Assembly (NCBI GenBank): GCA_030431455.1
Contig: JAUIJE010000010.1
Coordinates: 186,001 to 250,000 of the forward strand
DNA: 64,000 nucleotides
Direction of reading: 5' to 3'
DNA from: a bacterium
GTDB taxonomy: Bacteria; Myxococcota; UBA727; JAUIJE01
The position numbers were made by a program, and so were the translations under genes. The first letter of the stretch is position 1. Each line of letters opens with the position of its first letter. Below the pieces are notes generated by a model. That model was not told where the DNA came from, ran no database searches, and saw nothing but the letters and a program-made list of their open reading frames with translations. Positions 43,093-52,356 of this stretch are shown piece after piece.

Positions 43093-44484
43093 TCATTCAG
43101 CGTCGGCGAACATCTCGACCATGGCTTGCACGGTCTCCTCCATCGACGACTCCTCTTCGAGACCTTGCTTGAGGAAGTTCTCGATCTCCTCGATCTTGTC
43201 GATGGCGTAATCGACCTCGGGATCGGTCCCGTACTGGTAGGCCCCGAGCAAGATGAGGTCGCGGTTCTTTTCGTAGGCGGCGAGAGTCCGCCGAAGCTGG
43301 GCCGCGGCTTTTTTGTGCTCGGCGCTGGCCACGCCGTTCATGACCCGGGACAGGCTCGGGAGCACGTCGATGGCGGGCCAATGGTTGCGCGCGCCGAGGG
43401 CACGGTTGAGGATCACGTGCCCGTCGAGAATACCGCGCACCTCGTCGGCGATGGGCTCTTCCATGTCCCCGCCCTGCACCAGAATCGTGTACAGCGCGGT
43501 GATCGATCCCTTGTCATTGTTGCCGGTGCGCTCCATCAGCCGTGGAATCTGCGCGAACACGCTCGGCGGATACCCTTGCCGCGCCGGCGGCTCCCCGAGC
43601 GCGAGCCCGATTTCACGCTGGGCGCGGGCAAAACGCGTCGAGCTGTCCATCATGAACAACACGTCCTTGCCCTCGTCGCGAAACCACTCCGCCACCGCGG
43701 TGGCGACAAAGCAGCACTTGAGGCGCACCAAGCTCGGGGTGTTGGACGTGGCGCACACCACCACGCTGCGGCGAAGGCCCTCTTCCCCGAGGGACTCGTG
43801 AATGAACTCGAGGACCTCGCGACCACGCTCGCCCACCAGACAGACGACCACGACCTCGGCCGAACACTGGCGCGCGATCTGTCCCATCAGGGTCGACTTG
43901 CCGACCCCGGAGCCGGCGAACAGACCCACGCGCTGTCCGCGCCCGACGGTGAGCAGCCCGTCCCAGGCGCGGATGCCGAACGAGATCGTGCGGTCCACCG
44001 GCTGGCGGGTGTAGGGATCGGGACACTCCCGCTCGACGTCCCAGGGCTGCAAGCCTTCGATCTCCTCGAGGGGGGTGAGCCCGTCGATGGGGTCGCCGGT
44101 GCCGTTGAGGGTCCGGCCCAAAAGCCCGTACCCGCACTGGATCTGGAAGGGCTTGCCGGTGGGGATGACCTCGCTGTCGGGCCCGATGCCGCGCGCTTCG
44201 CCCAGCGGCATCAAGAACACCGCCCCGTCCTTGAACCCCACGACCTCGGTGCGCAGGGGGGGCTCGTCGTTCTTGGCGTCGGTGACCCAGCACATCTCGC
44301 CCACCCGCACCCCGGGCACCGCGGCCTTGATGATCAGCCCGGTCACCTCGGTGACGCGGCCCCGCACCCGAAAGGGGACCGCCTCGCGGACCTCGCGCAC
44401 CGCGCTCTCCAGGTCGATGACCGACCCTTTCGGCAATGCTCCTGGATGGACCAACAGGTTGTCTTCGAGGGCAGAACTGACCAT
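43093..44484 (-). CDS. sctN: type III export ATPase, FliI/SctN type
   Basis: 463-residue F1-like ATPase of the flagellar/type III secretion class. Walker A is AGSGVGKST (Lys196), preceded by GQRVGLFAGSG; Walker B region is DVLFMMDSSTRFARAQREIG. The RPVDRTIS-like block TRQPVDRTISFGIRAWDG and the GYPPSVFAQIPRLMERTG region are typical of FliI/YscN proteins and not of F-ATPase beta or Rho. The N-terminal ~100 residues carry the family-specific hexamer-forming domain. The ATG at 44484 follows GAGGAAG, 11 bp after the FHA gene. Flagellar and injectisome paralogs cannot be separated by eye. Confidence 0.92.
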   Translation of the reverse strand: MVSSALEDNLLVHPGALPKGSVIDLESAVREVREAVPFRVRGRVTEVTGLIIKAAVPGVRVGEMCWVTDAKNDEPPLRTEVVGFKDGAVFLMPLGEARGIGPDSEVIPTGKPFQIQCGYGLLGRTLNGTGDPIDGLTPLEEIEGLQPWDVERECPDPYTRQPVDRTISFGIRAWDGLLTVGRGQRVGLFAGSGVGKSTLMGQIARQCSAEVVVVCLVGERGREVLEFIHESLGEEGLRRSVVVCATSNTPSLVRLKCCFVATAVAEWFRDEGKDVLFMMDSSTRFARAQREIGLALGEPPARQGYPPSVFAQIPRLMERTGNNDKGSITALYTILVQGGDMEEPIADEVRGILDGHVILNRALGARNHWPAIDVLPSLSRVMNGVASAEHKKAAAQLRRTLAAYEKNRDLILLGAYQYGTDPEVDYAIDKIEEIENFLKQGLEEESSMEETVQAMVEMFADAE

Positions 44485-44495
44485 GACTTCCTCGC

Positions 44496-46778
44496 TCAAC
44501 CCCCGAGTTTGCGCAGCTCCTGGTTGGCGTCCGCCTTCTTCGCCGGCACCGTGCCAAAGCTGCGGTATTTCCGGAACGCGGCCTTGGCGTCCTCGGGCTT
44601 TCCGTCGTTGAGCGCACACTTGCCCCGGAACCAATAGACCTCGTACTTGAGCGCGGGGTCGGCCTTGCCCGCCTGGCGCGCGAGGCTCTCCGCCTTTTTG
44701 CACTTGCCCCCAATGAAACTGCGCGTGGCTTCGAACAGCAGCTCTTTGCCCTTGGCCGGGTCGGGCTTGTCGGGCACCGGCGCGGGCAGGCGCTCACCGG
44801 GACGGTCGGGGGGCGGGGTCTTCTTGGTCTTCGACGTGGTCTTGGTGTTGCGTTGGCTCTTCTGGCGCTTGGCCCGCACCGCCTTTTGGCGGTTGCGCCG
44901 GTTGGTCTCCGCCCGCACCGGGTCCGGGTCGGGCTCGGTCACCGCCTCGGGCTCGGGGGGGGCTTCGGGTTCGGCCGGGGGGTCGTCCACCGCCACCGGG
45001 TCGGTGTCCTCGGGGGTCTGCTGGGCTTTCTCCAGCTCGTCGATGCGCTGGGCGATGTCCGCCCCCTCGTTGGAGCGGAACGCGCGCATGTCCCCGAGGG
45101 CCTGCCGGGCGGCGTCGACGTCTTTGTCGTCGAGGGCTTGGTGGGCCCGCTTTTTGGCCGCCTCAAACCCCGCGGTCTCAGCCTCGAGGATGAGCGCGGG
45201 CATCGCCACCCCGTAGTCGGGGTCGTCCTTCGATGCATTGGCTTTGTTGATCGCGTCGGTGAACTTCCCTTGCCCGATGAGCTGTTTGACCTCTTCCACG
45301 ACGTTGCGCGGCGCCTCCGGCGGGGGATCGGTCGCGACCGGGTCATCCGCCGCCACCGGGGTCTCGTCGCCTTCGCCCTCGGGCCCGGACATCAGCAACA
45401 CCACGATGACCCCGACGAGCAGGAGGATGATCAACCCCGCGCCCATCAACAGGACGCTGTTCTTGCTGTCGCCGGCGGGGGCGAAGGAGCCGCCCCGCGA
45501 CACCGTGCCCACGTCGTCGTTGAAGTCGCCGGCCAGGTCCGCCTTGCGCGCGCGCTCGACCTCCGCGGGAGAGAGGGTGAAGCTCTCGCCCGCGGGCACA
45601 AAACGCAGCTGCACCCGGCCGAGCTCGACGATGTCGCCGGACTGCAGCACCGCCTCGTTGACCTCGACGCCGTTGAGCAAGATGCCGTTGGCGCTCTGCA
45701 GATCGACGATGCGGCACATGTCCCCGTCGCGGAACACCTTGGCGTGCGACCTCGACACCGAGCGGTGCTCGATGACCATCTCGTTGTCTTCGACGCGGCC
45801 GATGACCATCTCGGGCCGGCTGATCGGGAACACCGACCCGGCGAACACCGTGGTCAGGGCCACAAACCGTGGGCCGGTCTCGGGCTTGGTCGTGGCCGCG
45901 GGCGAGGGCGGCATCGCCTCGGTCTCGTCGTCGTCGTCGGAGCCCTTGGCGGGGATGCCCGCGGACGTGGTGGGGCCGGACTGGCCGGCTTGGTTGTTGG
46001 CCCCGGGCACCCGCATGGGCTGGGTCTGCGCCGCCCCGGTGAACGCGCCGCCCACTTCGATCGCCGGCCGCACCGCGGCCGCGGCGTCGGGACGCGCCAT
46101 CGCCGCGCGCACCCCGTCGCTGTCGGGGTTTTCGGCGGTGGCCGCCTCGGCGGCCAACGGCGGCGGGGCGGGGTCTTGGGAGGGAACCGGGGCGCGCTCG
46201 GTCTCCTCGCCCGCGGGGTCGGGGATGGGGTCGCCGAGGGCGGTGATCGGGGCCGGCGCGCCTTTGGGGGCGGAGGTGTTCTTGCCGGTCTTCTCCTCGG
46301 TGAACGCGGGGGGCGGGGCCTGGGCGGTGAACGACAGCGGCGCCTGGTCTTGCACCGTGGCCCCGTCGTCGAGCGCCACCGGGGACTCCCAGCGTTGGGT
46401 ATCGCCCGCGAACTCGTCGTAGTCGTCGCCGGCGGGCTCCCCGCCGAGCTGGGTGGTGTCTTGCGGCACCTCGAACCCGGCGTGCTGGCCGTCGGCTTGG
46501 AGGGCGAGGTGGTAGTCACCGATTTCGATGAGGTCGCCTTCTTTGACCTCGACCCGGCCTTTGATCTTGTCGCCGTTGAGCTTGATGCCGTTGTAGCTCT
46601 CGAGGTCTTCGATCAGCACAGTGCCATTGTTGCGCAGCAGCTTGGCGTGATGCCGCGACACGTTCCGCTCGGTGAGCCGGATGGTGTTGCCCTCTTTGCG
46701 ACCGATGGTGATCTCATCGCGGGTCATGGGCACGACAATGGTCTTGCCGGCATCGTCTTCGATCAGGAGCTTCCACAT
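44496..46778 (-). CDS. double-FHA membrane protein with TPR-like tail, SctD-like
   Basis: 760-residue protein. FHA domain 1 is at ~15-95 (TIGRKEGNTIRLTERNVSRHH); a long Pro/Ala/Asp-rich linker covers ~100-295; FHA domain 2 is at ~300-395 (VIGRVEDNEMVIEHRSVSRSH). One membrane helix lies at ~440-463 (LMGAGLIILLLVGVIVVLL), and a 300-residue extracytoplasmic part follows with a TPR-like end. Both FHA domains keep the phosphothreonine-binding GR...S..H residues. A cytoplasmic FHA domain, one helix and a periplasmic region is also the plan of SctD inner-ring proteins, and the next genes are sctN and sctO. The ATG at 46778 is preferred over a TTG at 46784. Confidence 0.8.
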   Translation of the reverse strand: MWKLLIEDDAGKTIVVPMTRDEITIGRKEGNTIRLTERNVSRHHAKLLRNNGTVLIEDLESYNGIKLNGDKIKGRVEVKEGDLIEIGDYHLALQADGQHAGFEVPQDTTQLGGEPAGDDYDEFAGDTQRWESPVALDDGATVQDQAPLSFTAQAPPPAFTEEKTGKNTSAPKGAPAPITALGDPIPDPAGEETERAPVPSQDPAPPPLAAEAATAENPDSDGVRAAMARPDAAAAVRPAIEVGGAFTGAAQTQPMRVPGANNQAGQSGPTTSAGIPAKGSDDDDETEAMPPSPAATTKPETGPRFVALTTVFAGSVFPISRPEMVIGRVEDNEMVIEHRSVSRSHAKVFRDGDMCRIVDLQSANGILLNGVEVNEAVLQSGDIVELGRVQLRFVPAGESFTLSPAEVERARKADLAGDFNDDVGTVSRGGSFAPAGDSKNSVLLMGAGLIILLLVGVIVVLLMSGPEGEGDETPVAADDPVATDPPPEAPRNVVEEVKQLIGQGKFTDAINKANASKDDPDYGVAMPALILEAETAGFEAAKKRAHQALDDKDVDAARQALGDMRAFRSNEGADIAQRIDELEKAQQTPEDTDPVAVDDPPAEPEAPPEPEAVTEPDPDPVRAETNRRNRQKAVRAKRQKSQRNTKTTSKTKKTPPPDRPGERLPAPVPDKPDPAKGKELLFEATRSFIGGKCKKAESLARQAGKADPALKYEVYWFRGKCALNDGKPEDAKAAFRKYRSFGTVPAKKADANQELRKLGG

Positions 46779-46898
46779 CGACAACGTTCGACTCTCCGCC
46801 TGGGGCCCCGCCCCTAATTCGCCATCATAGGCGCAAACGACCGGCCGGCGCCAACTGTGGGACGGCCGAGATCGTTGCCTCTGCGATCGGGCAACTGC

Positions 46899-48110
46899 TT
46901 AGAATTTATCCGGATTTTGCACAACCTGAAGCGCCCGGATCACCTGCACGTCGGTGCGCAGAATGTCAGGGCCGGGCTCGAGGGCGGGACCGGCGCGCAC
47001 GAGCACGTCGGGATCGATCCCGGTGTCGTTGATGCTGCGACCGCTGGGGGTGAAATACCGGGCCACGGTGAGCTTCAGACCCGAGCCGTCGTCGAGCCCG
47101 AACAAGGTCTGCACCGAACCTTTGCCGTAGGTCTTGGTGCCCACAAGCTTGGCCCGCTTCTGGTCCTGCAGCGCCCCGGCCACGATCTCGCTCGCCGACG
47201 CGGTCCCCTCGTTGACCAACACCGCGATGGGGTAGTCGCCCTCGGTGCCGCGGGGGTGGGCTCTGTCGACCTCGTTGTTGTCGGGGTTGCGGCCCTTGGT
47301 GGTGACGATGACGCCCTCCTTGAGGAACCGGTCCGCGACCTTGATGCCCTCGTCGAACAAGCCGCCGGGGTTGTCGCGCAGGTCGAGAATGAGCCCTTTG
47401 AGTTTGCGGTGGGGGGTCTGTTTGCCCGCGCGGCGAAGGTCGCGCAGCGCCTCGCCGAGCTCATGATCGGTGCGCTCTTGAAACGCGCGGATGTGCACGT
47501 AGCCCACGCCCTCTTTGTCCAACAACCGGTGGGCCACGCTGCCCACCCGCACGTGTCGTCGGATCAAGGGGATGTCGCGGGCGCGTTTCCAACCCGGGCG
47601 GCGGATGCCGAGCACGACCTTGGTCCCGGGCACGCCCCGCATGCGCTTGACCACCTCCTGCAGGTGAAAGCCGGTGGTGTCCTCCCCGTCGACGGACACG
47701 ATGCGATCCCCGGCCTTGATGCCCGCGCGATCGGCGGGACCGTCGGGGGTGGCGTTGTCGATGCGGATGCCGACCTGATCGTCCTCGGTGACCTCGATGC
47801 CGAGCCCCCCGAACTCGCCCGCGGTGTCCTCTTTGAGCTTCTGGTACTGCTCGGGCCGCATAAATGTGGTGTGCGGGTCGAGGTCGCTGAGCATGCCGCT
47901 GATCGCGTCGTACACCAGCTCGTCCTCTTGGATGCCGTCGACGTAGTTCGACTGGACGTAGGCGAGCACCTGGCCGAACACCCGGAGCTTTTTGTAGGTC
48001 GCGTCGACCATGCCCGCCCGCGCCTCGGACAACCCCGCGCCACACAACACCCCGGTGACGAACACCGTCACCAACACCGTGCCCCGCGGCACCCTCGTCC
48101 ATCGCCTCAT
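46899..48110 (-). CDS. S41 carboxy-terminal processing protease (CtpA-like)
   Basis: 403-residue periplasmic protease. A signal peptide spans about 1-32, followed by the tail-interacting N-terminal region, a PDZ domain (GGLGIEVTEDDQVGIRI... AGIKAGDRIVSVDGED) and the S41 domain with ILDLRDNPGGL, nucleophile Ser in NEGTASASE and the general-base Lys in GTKTYGKGS. Length and order match CtpA/Prc-type enzymes, which trim C-termini of envelope proteins. The ATG at 48110 has AGGAGGTC directly upstream, among the best sites in the window. It precedes the FHA/sctN/sctO genes by 120 bp on the same strand. Confidence 0.93.
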   Translation of the reverse strand: MRRWTRVPRGTVLVTVFVTGVLCGAGLSEARAGMVDATYKKLRVFGQVLAYVQSNYVDGIQEDELVYDAISGMLSDLDPHTTFMRPEQYQKLKEDTAGEFGGLGIEVTEDDQVGIRIDNATPDGPADRAGIKAGDRIVSVDGEDTTGFHLQEVVKRMRGVPGTKVVLGIRRPGWKRARDIPLIRRHVRVGSVAHRLLDKEGVGYVHIRAFQERTDHELGEALRDLRRAGKQTPHRKLKGLILDLRDNPGGLFDEGIKVADRFLKEGVIVTTKGRNPDNNEVDRAHPRGTEGDYPIAVLVNEGTASASEIVAGALQDQKRAKLVGTKTYGKGSVQTLFGLDDGSGLKLTVARYFTPSGRSINDTGIDPDVLVRAGPALEPGPDILRTDVQVIRALQVVQNPDKF

Positions 48111-48216
48111 GCGACCTCCTGGCCCGACCATACTGCGCCTTCGGCGCCGGGGGCGCGCCGCCGAGACACGTGCCGCTTTGTGCGGACGCGGCCTCCCCCG
48201 CGCGGTAAAAACCCGC

Positions 48217-49977
48217 ATGACCGATGTACGTGACCTCGTCAAAACCGCCCGCGCGTTCGCCGCCGAAGACCCCGACCCCGAGATGCGCGCGGCCCTCGGC
48301 GCCCTCGTGGACAAGGTCGAGGCCGGCGACGACGACGCCGCGGGCGCGTTGCGCGAACGGTTCTCGGGCCCGCTCGCCTTCGGCACCGCCGGGTTGCGCG
48401 GCGAGGTCGGACCGGGCGAATCCCGCATGAACCGCGTGACCGTCGCGCGCGCCTGCCACGGTCTCGGCCTCGCGCTGCTCGAGACCTTCGGCGACACCGC
48501 CCGCGAACAAGGCGTGGCCGTCGGGTTTGACGCGCGGAGGATGAGCCGGCGGTTCGCCGAGGACACGGCGGAGATTTTGTGCGGCCTCGGCATCCGGGTG
48601 CACATCTTCGACGGCATCGTGCCCACCCCGCACCTCGCCTACACCGTGGGCCACCTCGGGTGCGTGGCCGGGGTGATGGTCACCGCCAGCCACAACCCCC
48701 CGCGCGACAATGGGTACAAGGTGTACTGGCAAAACGGCGCGCAGATCGTGCCCCCCGTCGACGGGCTCATCGCCGGCCACATCGCGCAGGCCCCGCCGGT
48801 GCCGGACATGCCCCGCGCCCTGCGCGCCGACGCCGAGCGCGCGGGCCTGCTCTGTCCCGTCGCCCCCGCGGTGATCGACACCTATTTCGCCGCCGTGCGC
48901 GCGGCCTCCACGTCGACGACCGCGGACCGGACCGCGCTGCGCATCGTCACCACCCCGATGCACGGGACCGGGCACTTGCCGGTGTTCCGCGCGCTGCGGG
49001 CCCAAGGCTTCGTCGGCATCACCGCGGTGCCGAGCCAGGCCGAACCCGACGGCGCGTTCCCCACGGTGGCCTTCCCCAACCCCGAAGAGCCCGGGGCGAT
49101 GGACCGCGCGTTCGCCCTCGCCGAGGAGGTGGGGGCGCACTGCGTGCTCGCCAACGACCCCGACACCGACCGGTTGGCGGTGGGGGTCAAAGACCGCGCG
49201 GGACAACGCTGGGTGCGGCTCACCGGCAACCAGGTCGGGGTCTTGCTCGGGGCCCACCTGCTGGCGCACTTCTCGGGGGACAAGCCGCTCTTGTGCACCA
49301 CCTTGGTGAGTTCGAGCATGTTGGGGCGCATCGCGAAGAGCCAGGGCGCGCTCTTTGCAGAGACATTGACAGGGTTCAAGTGGATCGCGAACACCGCGAT
49401 GGACATGGAGGAGCGCGAAGGGGCTTCGTTCGTGTTTGGCTATGAAGAGGCATTGGGGTACGCCTGCGGCCCGCTGGTGCGGGACAAGGACGGGGTGTCG
49501 GCCACGGTGCGCATGGCCGAGCTGCTCGCGGACCTCTTGGCCCAAGGGGTCACGGTATGGGACCGGCTCGACGAGCTCGCCCTCGCCCACGGCCTGAGCG
49601 AAGACGCGTCGTGGTCGGTGAAGCGACCCGGGGCGTCGGGCCAAGCCGAGCTGCAAGCGCTGATGGCGCGTTTTCGGCAGACGCCCCCGTCGAGCATCGC
49701 GGGGGAAAAAGTGGTCCGGACCCGCGACCTCTTGGCCGGCACCGACACCGCGGGGGCGGGGGGCCAGAGCGCGATGAGCGGTGCCGACGTGCTCACGTTC
49801 TGGACCGACCGCGACTTGCGGCTCACGGTGCGACCGAGCGGGACCGAACCCAAGGTGAAGTTTTACCTCGACGCGGCCACCACCGTGGACCGCGCGGAGG
49901 CCCTCGACGAGGCGCGGGCGGGCCTGCTCGCCCGCATCGAAAAGGCCCGCGCCGAGCTCAACGCGCTGGTGGGCTAA
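48217..49977 (+). CDS. phosphohexomutase (phosphomannomutase/phosphoglucomutase family)
   Basis: 586-residue cytosolic enzyme of the alpha-D-phosphohexomutase superfamily, moving phosphate between C1 and C6 of hexoses. The phosphoserine is Ser158 in MVTASHNPPRDNGYKVYW, the metal loop is LANDPDTDRLAVG, the sugar loop is FGYEEALGY, and the C-terminal phosphate-binding loop is RPSGTEPKVKFYL. The FGTAGLRG block near residue 67 and length of ~580 place it closer to the bacterial PgcA/PGM2-like group than to ManB/GlmM. It supplies hexose-1-phosphates for glycan or glycogen synthesis. Its stop overlaps that of the opposite-strand STAS-like gene by 4 bp. Confidence 0.93.
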   Translation: MTDVRDLVKTARAFAAEDPDPEMRAALGALVDKVEAGDDDAAGALRERFSGPLAFGTAGLRGEVGPGESRMNRVTVARACHGLGLALLETFGDTAREQGVAVGFDARRMSRRFAEDTAEILCGLGIRVHIFDGIVPTPHLAYTVGHLGCVAGVMVTASHNPPRDNGYKVYWQNGAQIVPPVDGLIAGHIAQAPPVPDMPRALRADAERAGLLCPVAPAVIDTYFAAVRAASTSTTADRTALRIVTTPMHGTGHLPVFRALRAQGFVGITAVPSQAEPDGAFPTVAFPNPEEPGAMDRAFALAEEVGAHCVLANDPDTDRLAVGVKDRAGQRWVRLTGNQVGVLLGAHLLAHFSGDKPLLCTTLVSSSMLGRIAKSQGALFAETLTGFKWIANTAMDMEEREGASFVFGYEEALGYACGPLVRDKDGVSATVRMAELLADLLAQGVTVWDRLDELALAHGLSEDASWSVKRPGASGQAELQALMARFRQTPPSSIAGEKVVRTRDLLAGTDTAGAGGQSAMSGADVLTFWTDRDLRLTVRPSGTEPKVKFYLDAATTVDRAEALDEARAGLLARIEKARAELNALVG

Positions 49978-50390
49978 GGGGTCCGCCCCCCCGGGGCGCC
50001 CCCGGCTTGTTCCGCCCGCTGGAGCGCGGCGGCGATGGCCTCGTCGACGGTGGCGAACACCTGCCGGTCATGGGCGGTCAGCCAACTGATCGCGGTGAGC
50101 GCCAACCGCACCGGCCGCGAGCGCACCGCGATGAACTCGCCCACCGTGCCGTCCCGGGCGGAGAAGTGCGCGGCCAGCGCTTGCTGGTGTTCGGCCGCGA
50201 GGCGGCGCATCACCGCGTCGGGGCGCTCGTCGAGGGCGGTGGCGTCCATGACCACAAACAGCGCGTCGAGGTCGTGGACCCCCTGCTCCATCTCGTCGAA
50301 GAACGCGCGCAGGCCGGGCTCGTCGAGCCGCGCCGGCAGGCGCACCACCACCACCGGGGCCCGGGACCAGTCGATGTCAAACCGGTTCAT
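49974..50390 (-). CDS. STAS/SpoIIAA-like protein, 138 aa (copy 2)
   Basis: 138-residue alpha/beta protein of the same plan as the one at 30023-30442: strand VVVVRLPARLD, helix, strand LDALFVVMDATALDERP, long helix, strand GEFIAVRSRPVRLAL, and C-terminal helix TVDEAIAAAL. Sequence identity between the two is low, but length, strand order and the VVD/VMD strand end coincide. The ATG at 50390 is chosen. It is 32 bp upstream of nothing on its strand except the end of the HTH_42 gene (50422), whose transcription it may share. Function unknown. Confidence 0.55.
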   Translation of the reverse strand: MNRFDIDWSRAPVVVVRLPARLDEPGLRAFFDEMEQGVHDLDALFVVMDATALDERPDAVMRRLAAEHQQALAAHFSARDGTVGEFIAVRSRPVRLALTAISWLTAHDRQVFATVDEAIAAALQRAEQAGGAPGGRTP

Positions 50391-50421
50391 GGGCCGGAGC
50401 CTACCGCGAACGCGGCGGGCG

Positions 50422-51996
50422 CTACCTGACCTTCTTTTTGGTCTTCTTTTTGGCGGCCTTCTTGGTCGCCTTCTTCTTGGTGGCGGGCTTTTTCTTGGTC
50501 GTGGCCTTCGCCTTCTTTTTGGTCGTCTTGGCCTTGGACGCCGCCTTCTTCTTCGCGGTCTTTTTCTTCGGCGCGGGCTCCTCCGCGACGTCGTCCTGCT
50601 CGTCGGAGATCGCTTCGCCCTCGTCGGTGTCGATGATCGGCGCGCGCTTCACGATGCGCCCCTGGGGGGACACTTCGCTGGGCCGAATCAAGCGCTCGTC
50701 GTCGAGAAACTTGCTGCGCAACACGTTGGTGGCCTGGCGCCGGTCCATGGGGTTTTGTTGGCTCATGTGGTCAGGGACCCGGAACACCGGCTCTTTGCCC
50801 AGCGGCCACAAGAACGACGCGGCCGGACGCTCGGACAGCGGCGGGGGGAGCGCGCGCTCGATGACGCGCACGTCGCGGGCCCCGGCCACTTGCGCGAGCT
50901 GGGCGGCGTGGTCCTCGGCGGCGAGGCGCAGGGAGTTGAGCCGGTTGGCGTAGGGCTCGAGCACGTGGAACTCGAGGGTGATGGTCTGGCCGTCGCGGAA
51001 CTGCCAGAGCCCGATGACGCGGCCGTCCTCGACGATGACCGACGCGGAGTTGCCCGCGGGATCGTAAATCCACGGCGCAAACTGCGGCTCGACCACCCGG
51101 GTGCGGTCCCGCCACCCGAGGGGGAACGCGTCCCACAAGGGCAAGAACAAGATGCGGCCCGGCTCGGGGTGGGTCTTGCGCATCAGGTCCACGGTCTCGC
51201 GCAAGGCGATGAGCCCCTCGCCGAGTCCGTCGACGGGGAAGGCCACGACCTCGCGCCCGAGCTGTTCGATCAGGCGGCGCACTTCGGACGCGGCGAACCC
51301 CGTCCACCACGCGATGTCCTCGAGCCGACCGGGCCCATAGGTGCGGAGGTAGCGGCGCACCACCTCGAGGCGGGCGGGCCCGGGGTTTTCGGTGGTGAGC
51401 TGCACGCCCTCGAGCCACTTGTCGACGAGCGCGAAGTTGTACTGGTTGCCCTTCCAGCCTTTGGACGTGGTGCGCACGAGCACGCCCAGGTCGCAGAGCT
51501 TGCGGAAGATCACCCGCACCACGTCGGGGGACGGGCGCTTTTCGCGGGCGGGCAAGATGATGTCGAGCAGCTCGGCCGGGCTTTGGGCCATGTCGAACTG
51601 GGACTCTTTCAAGCGTCGTGCATACACATTGAGGGTGTTCTCGTCGATGCCCGCGGAGCGCAGCTTGGAAAAGCCCGACGAGCTCAGCATCTCGGCGAAG
51701 GCGCGGAAGAACAGCGCGAAGTCCTCGGTGGCGACCAGGAACATCGAGGAGCGGAACATGCCCGCGCGCACCAAGGACCGATCGTTGATCAACGCCTCTT
51801 CGAGGTCGCCGAGGGCCACCGAGGTGCGGCGCGCCATCAGCGACAGGTAGGCGATGGGGTTGGGCCCGTAGAAGCCGGGCCGCCGCCCGATCGCGTCCAC
51901 CAGGGTCTCGCCATCGCTGAAGGTGTTGATGGTGGCGTGGTGGAACCGCTGGAGGGTTCTGAGCGGGGTCGCTTCCGGGGTAGATTTGCTCGCCAT
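50422..51996 (-). CDS. AlkZ-like winged-helix protein with histone H1-like Lys-rich tail
   Basis: 524-residue DNA-interacting protein. Residues ~15-400 match the HTH_42 family of AlkZ/YcaQ glycosylases that unhook DNA crosslinks: AEDFALFFRAFAEML, the winged-helix block WWTGFAASEVRRLIEQLG and the domain with FLPLWDAFPLGWRDRTRVV. The place of the AlkZ catalytic Gln pair (GLQAQ in relatives) reads GFYGP, so glycosylase activity is doubtful. The final ~60 residues are Lys/Ala/Thr repeats (KKKTAKKKAASKAKTTKKK), like histone H1 tails. The ATG at 51996 has GGAGC upstream. Probably binds DNA strongly; catalytic role is uncertain. Confidence 0.75.
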   Translation of the reverse strand: MASKSTPEATPLRTLQRFHHATINTFSDGETLVDAIGRRPGFYGPNPIAYLSLMARRTSVALGDLEEALINDRSLVRAGMFRSSMFLVATEDFALFFRAFAEMLSSSGFSKLRSAGIDENTLNVYARRLKESQFDMAQSPAELLDIILPAREKRPSPDVVRVIFRKLCDLGVLVRTTSKGWKGNQYNFALVDKWLEGVQLTTENPGPARLEVVRRYLRTYGPGRLEDIAWWTGFAASEVRRLIEQLGREVVAFPVDGLGEGLIALRETVDLMRKTHPEPGRILFLPLWDAFPLGWRDRTRVVEPQFAPWIYDPAGNSASVIVEDGRVIGLWQFRDGQTITLEFHVLEPYANRLNSLRLAAEDHAAQLAQVAGARDVRVIERALPPPLSERPAASFLWPLGKEPVFRVPDHMSQQNPMDRRQATNVLRSKFLDDERLIRPSEVSPQGRIVKRAPIIDTDEGEAISDEQDDVAEEPAPKKKTAKKKAASKAKTTKKKAKATTKKKPATKKKATKKAAKKKTKKKVR

Positions 51997-52356
51997 GTCA
52001 CTTTGCTCCGGACCTGAGGCGGCCGGGATACCCACAATTGGCCGGTGGCGAAAGCCATATCCGCAGAAACACAGGAAAAATGGCCGCAGAGGGCGGTCGG
52101 GCGCGGTTCGGGCGGATCCGATTAAGTACCTGAAAAAGTTCGGGAAATCAGCGTTCTTGGGGACGGTGCGGCAAGCGCGGCCCAGCGCACGAATACCCGC
52201 CGAGACGCCTCCGGCGCGCAGCGCGTGTCTTGGCGGTTTGCTTGGCAAACGCGCATCGGATCTCCTGAACGCGCGCCGCGGGGTGGCCGGGCGGGAGCAA
52301 GCGCCGTCGGGCGATCGGCCCGCCGACGACCGGGCTGGGCGGTGTAGGATGCGCCC
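51997..52356. other. 360-bp intergenic region
   Basis: No convincing gene. It separates the divergent AlkZ-like gene and the small membrane protein gene, so it must hold both promoters. Positions 52120-52160 are clearly more AT-rich (ATTAAGTACC, AAAAAGTTCGGGAAATC). A short inverted repeat GTTTGC-TTG-GCAAAC lies at 52236-52250. A minus-strand open frame across 52122-52448 reads as non-protein and is not accepted. Confidence 0.5.
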
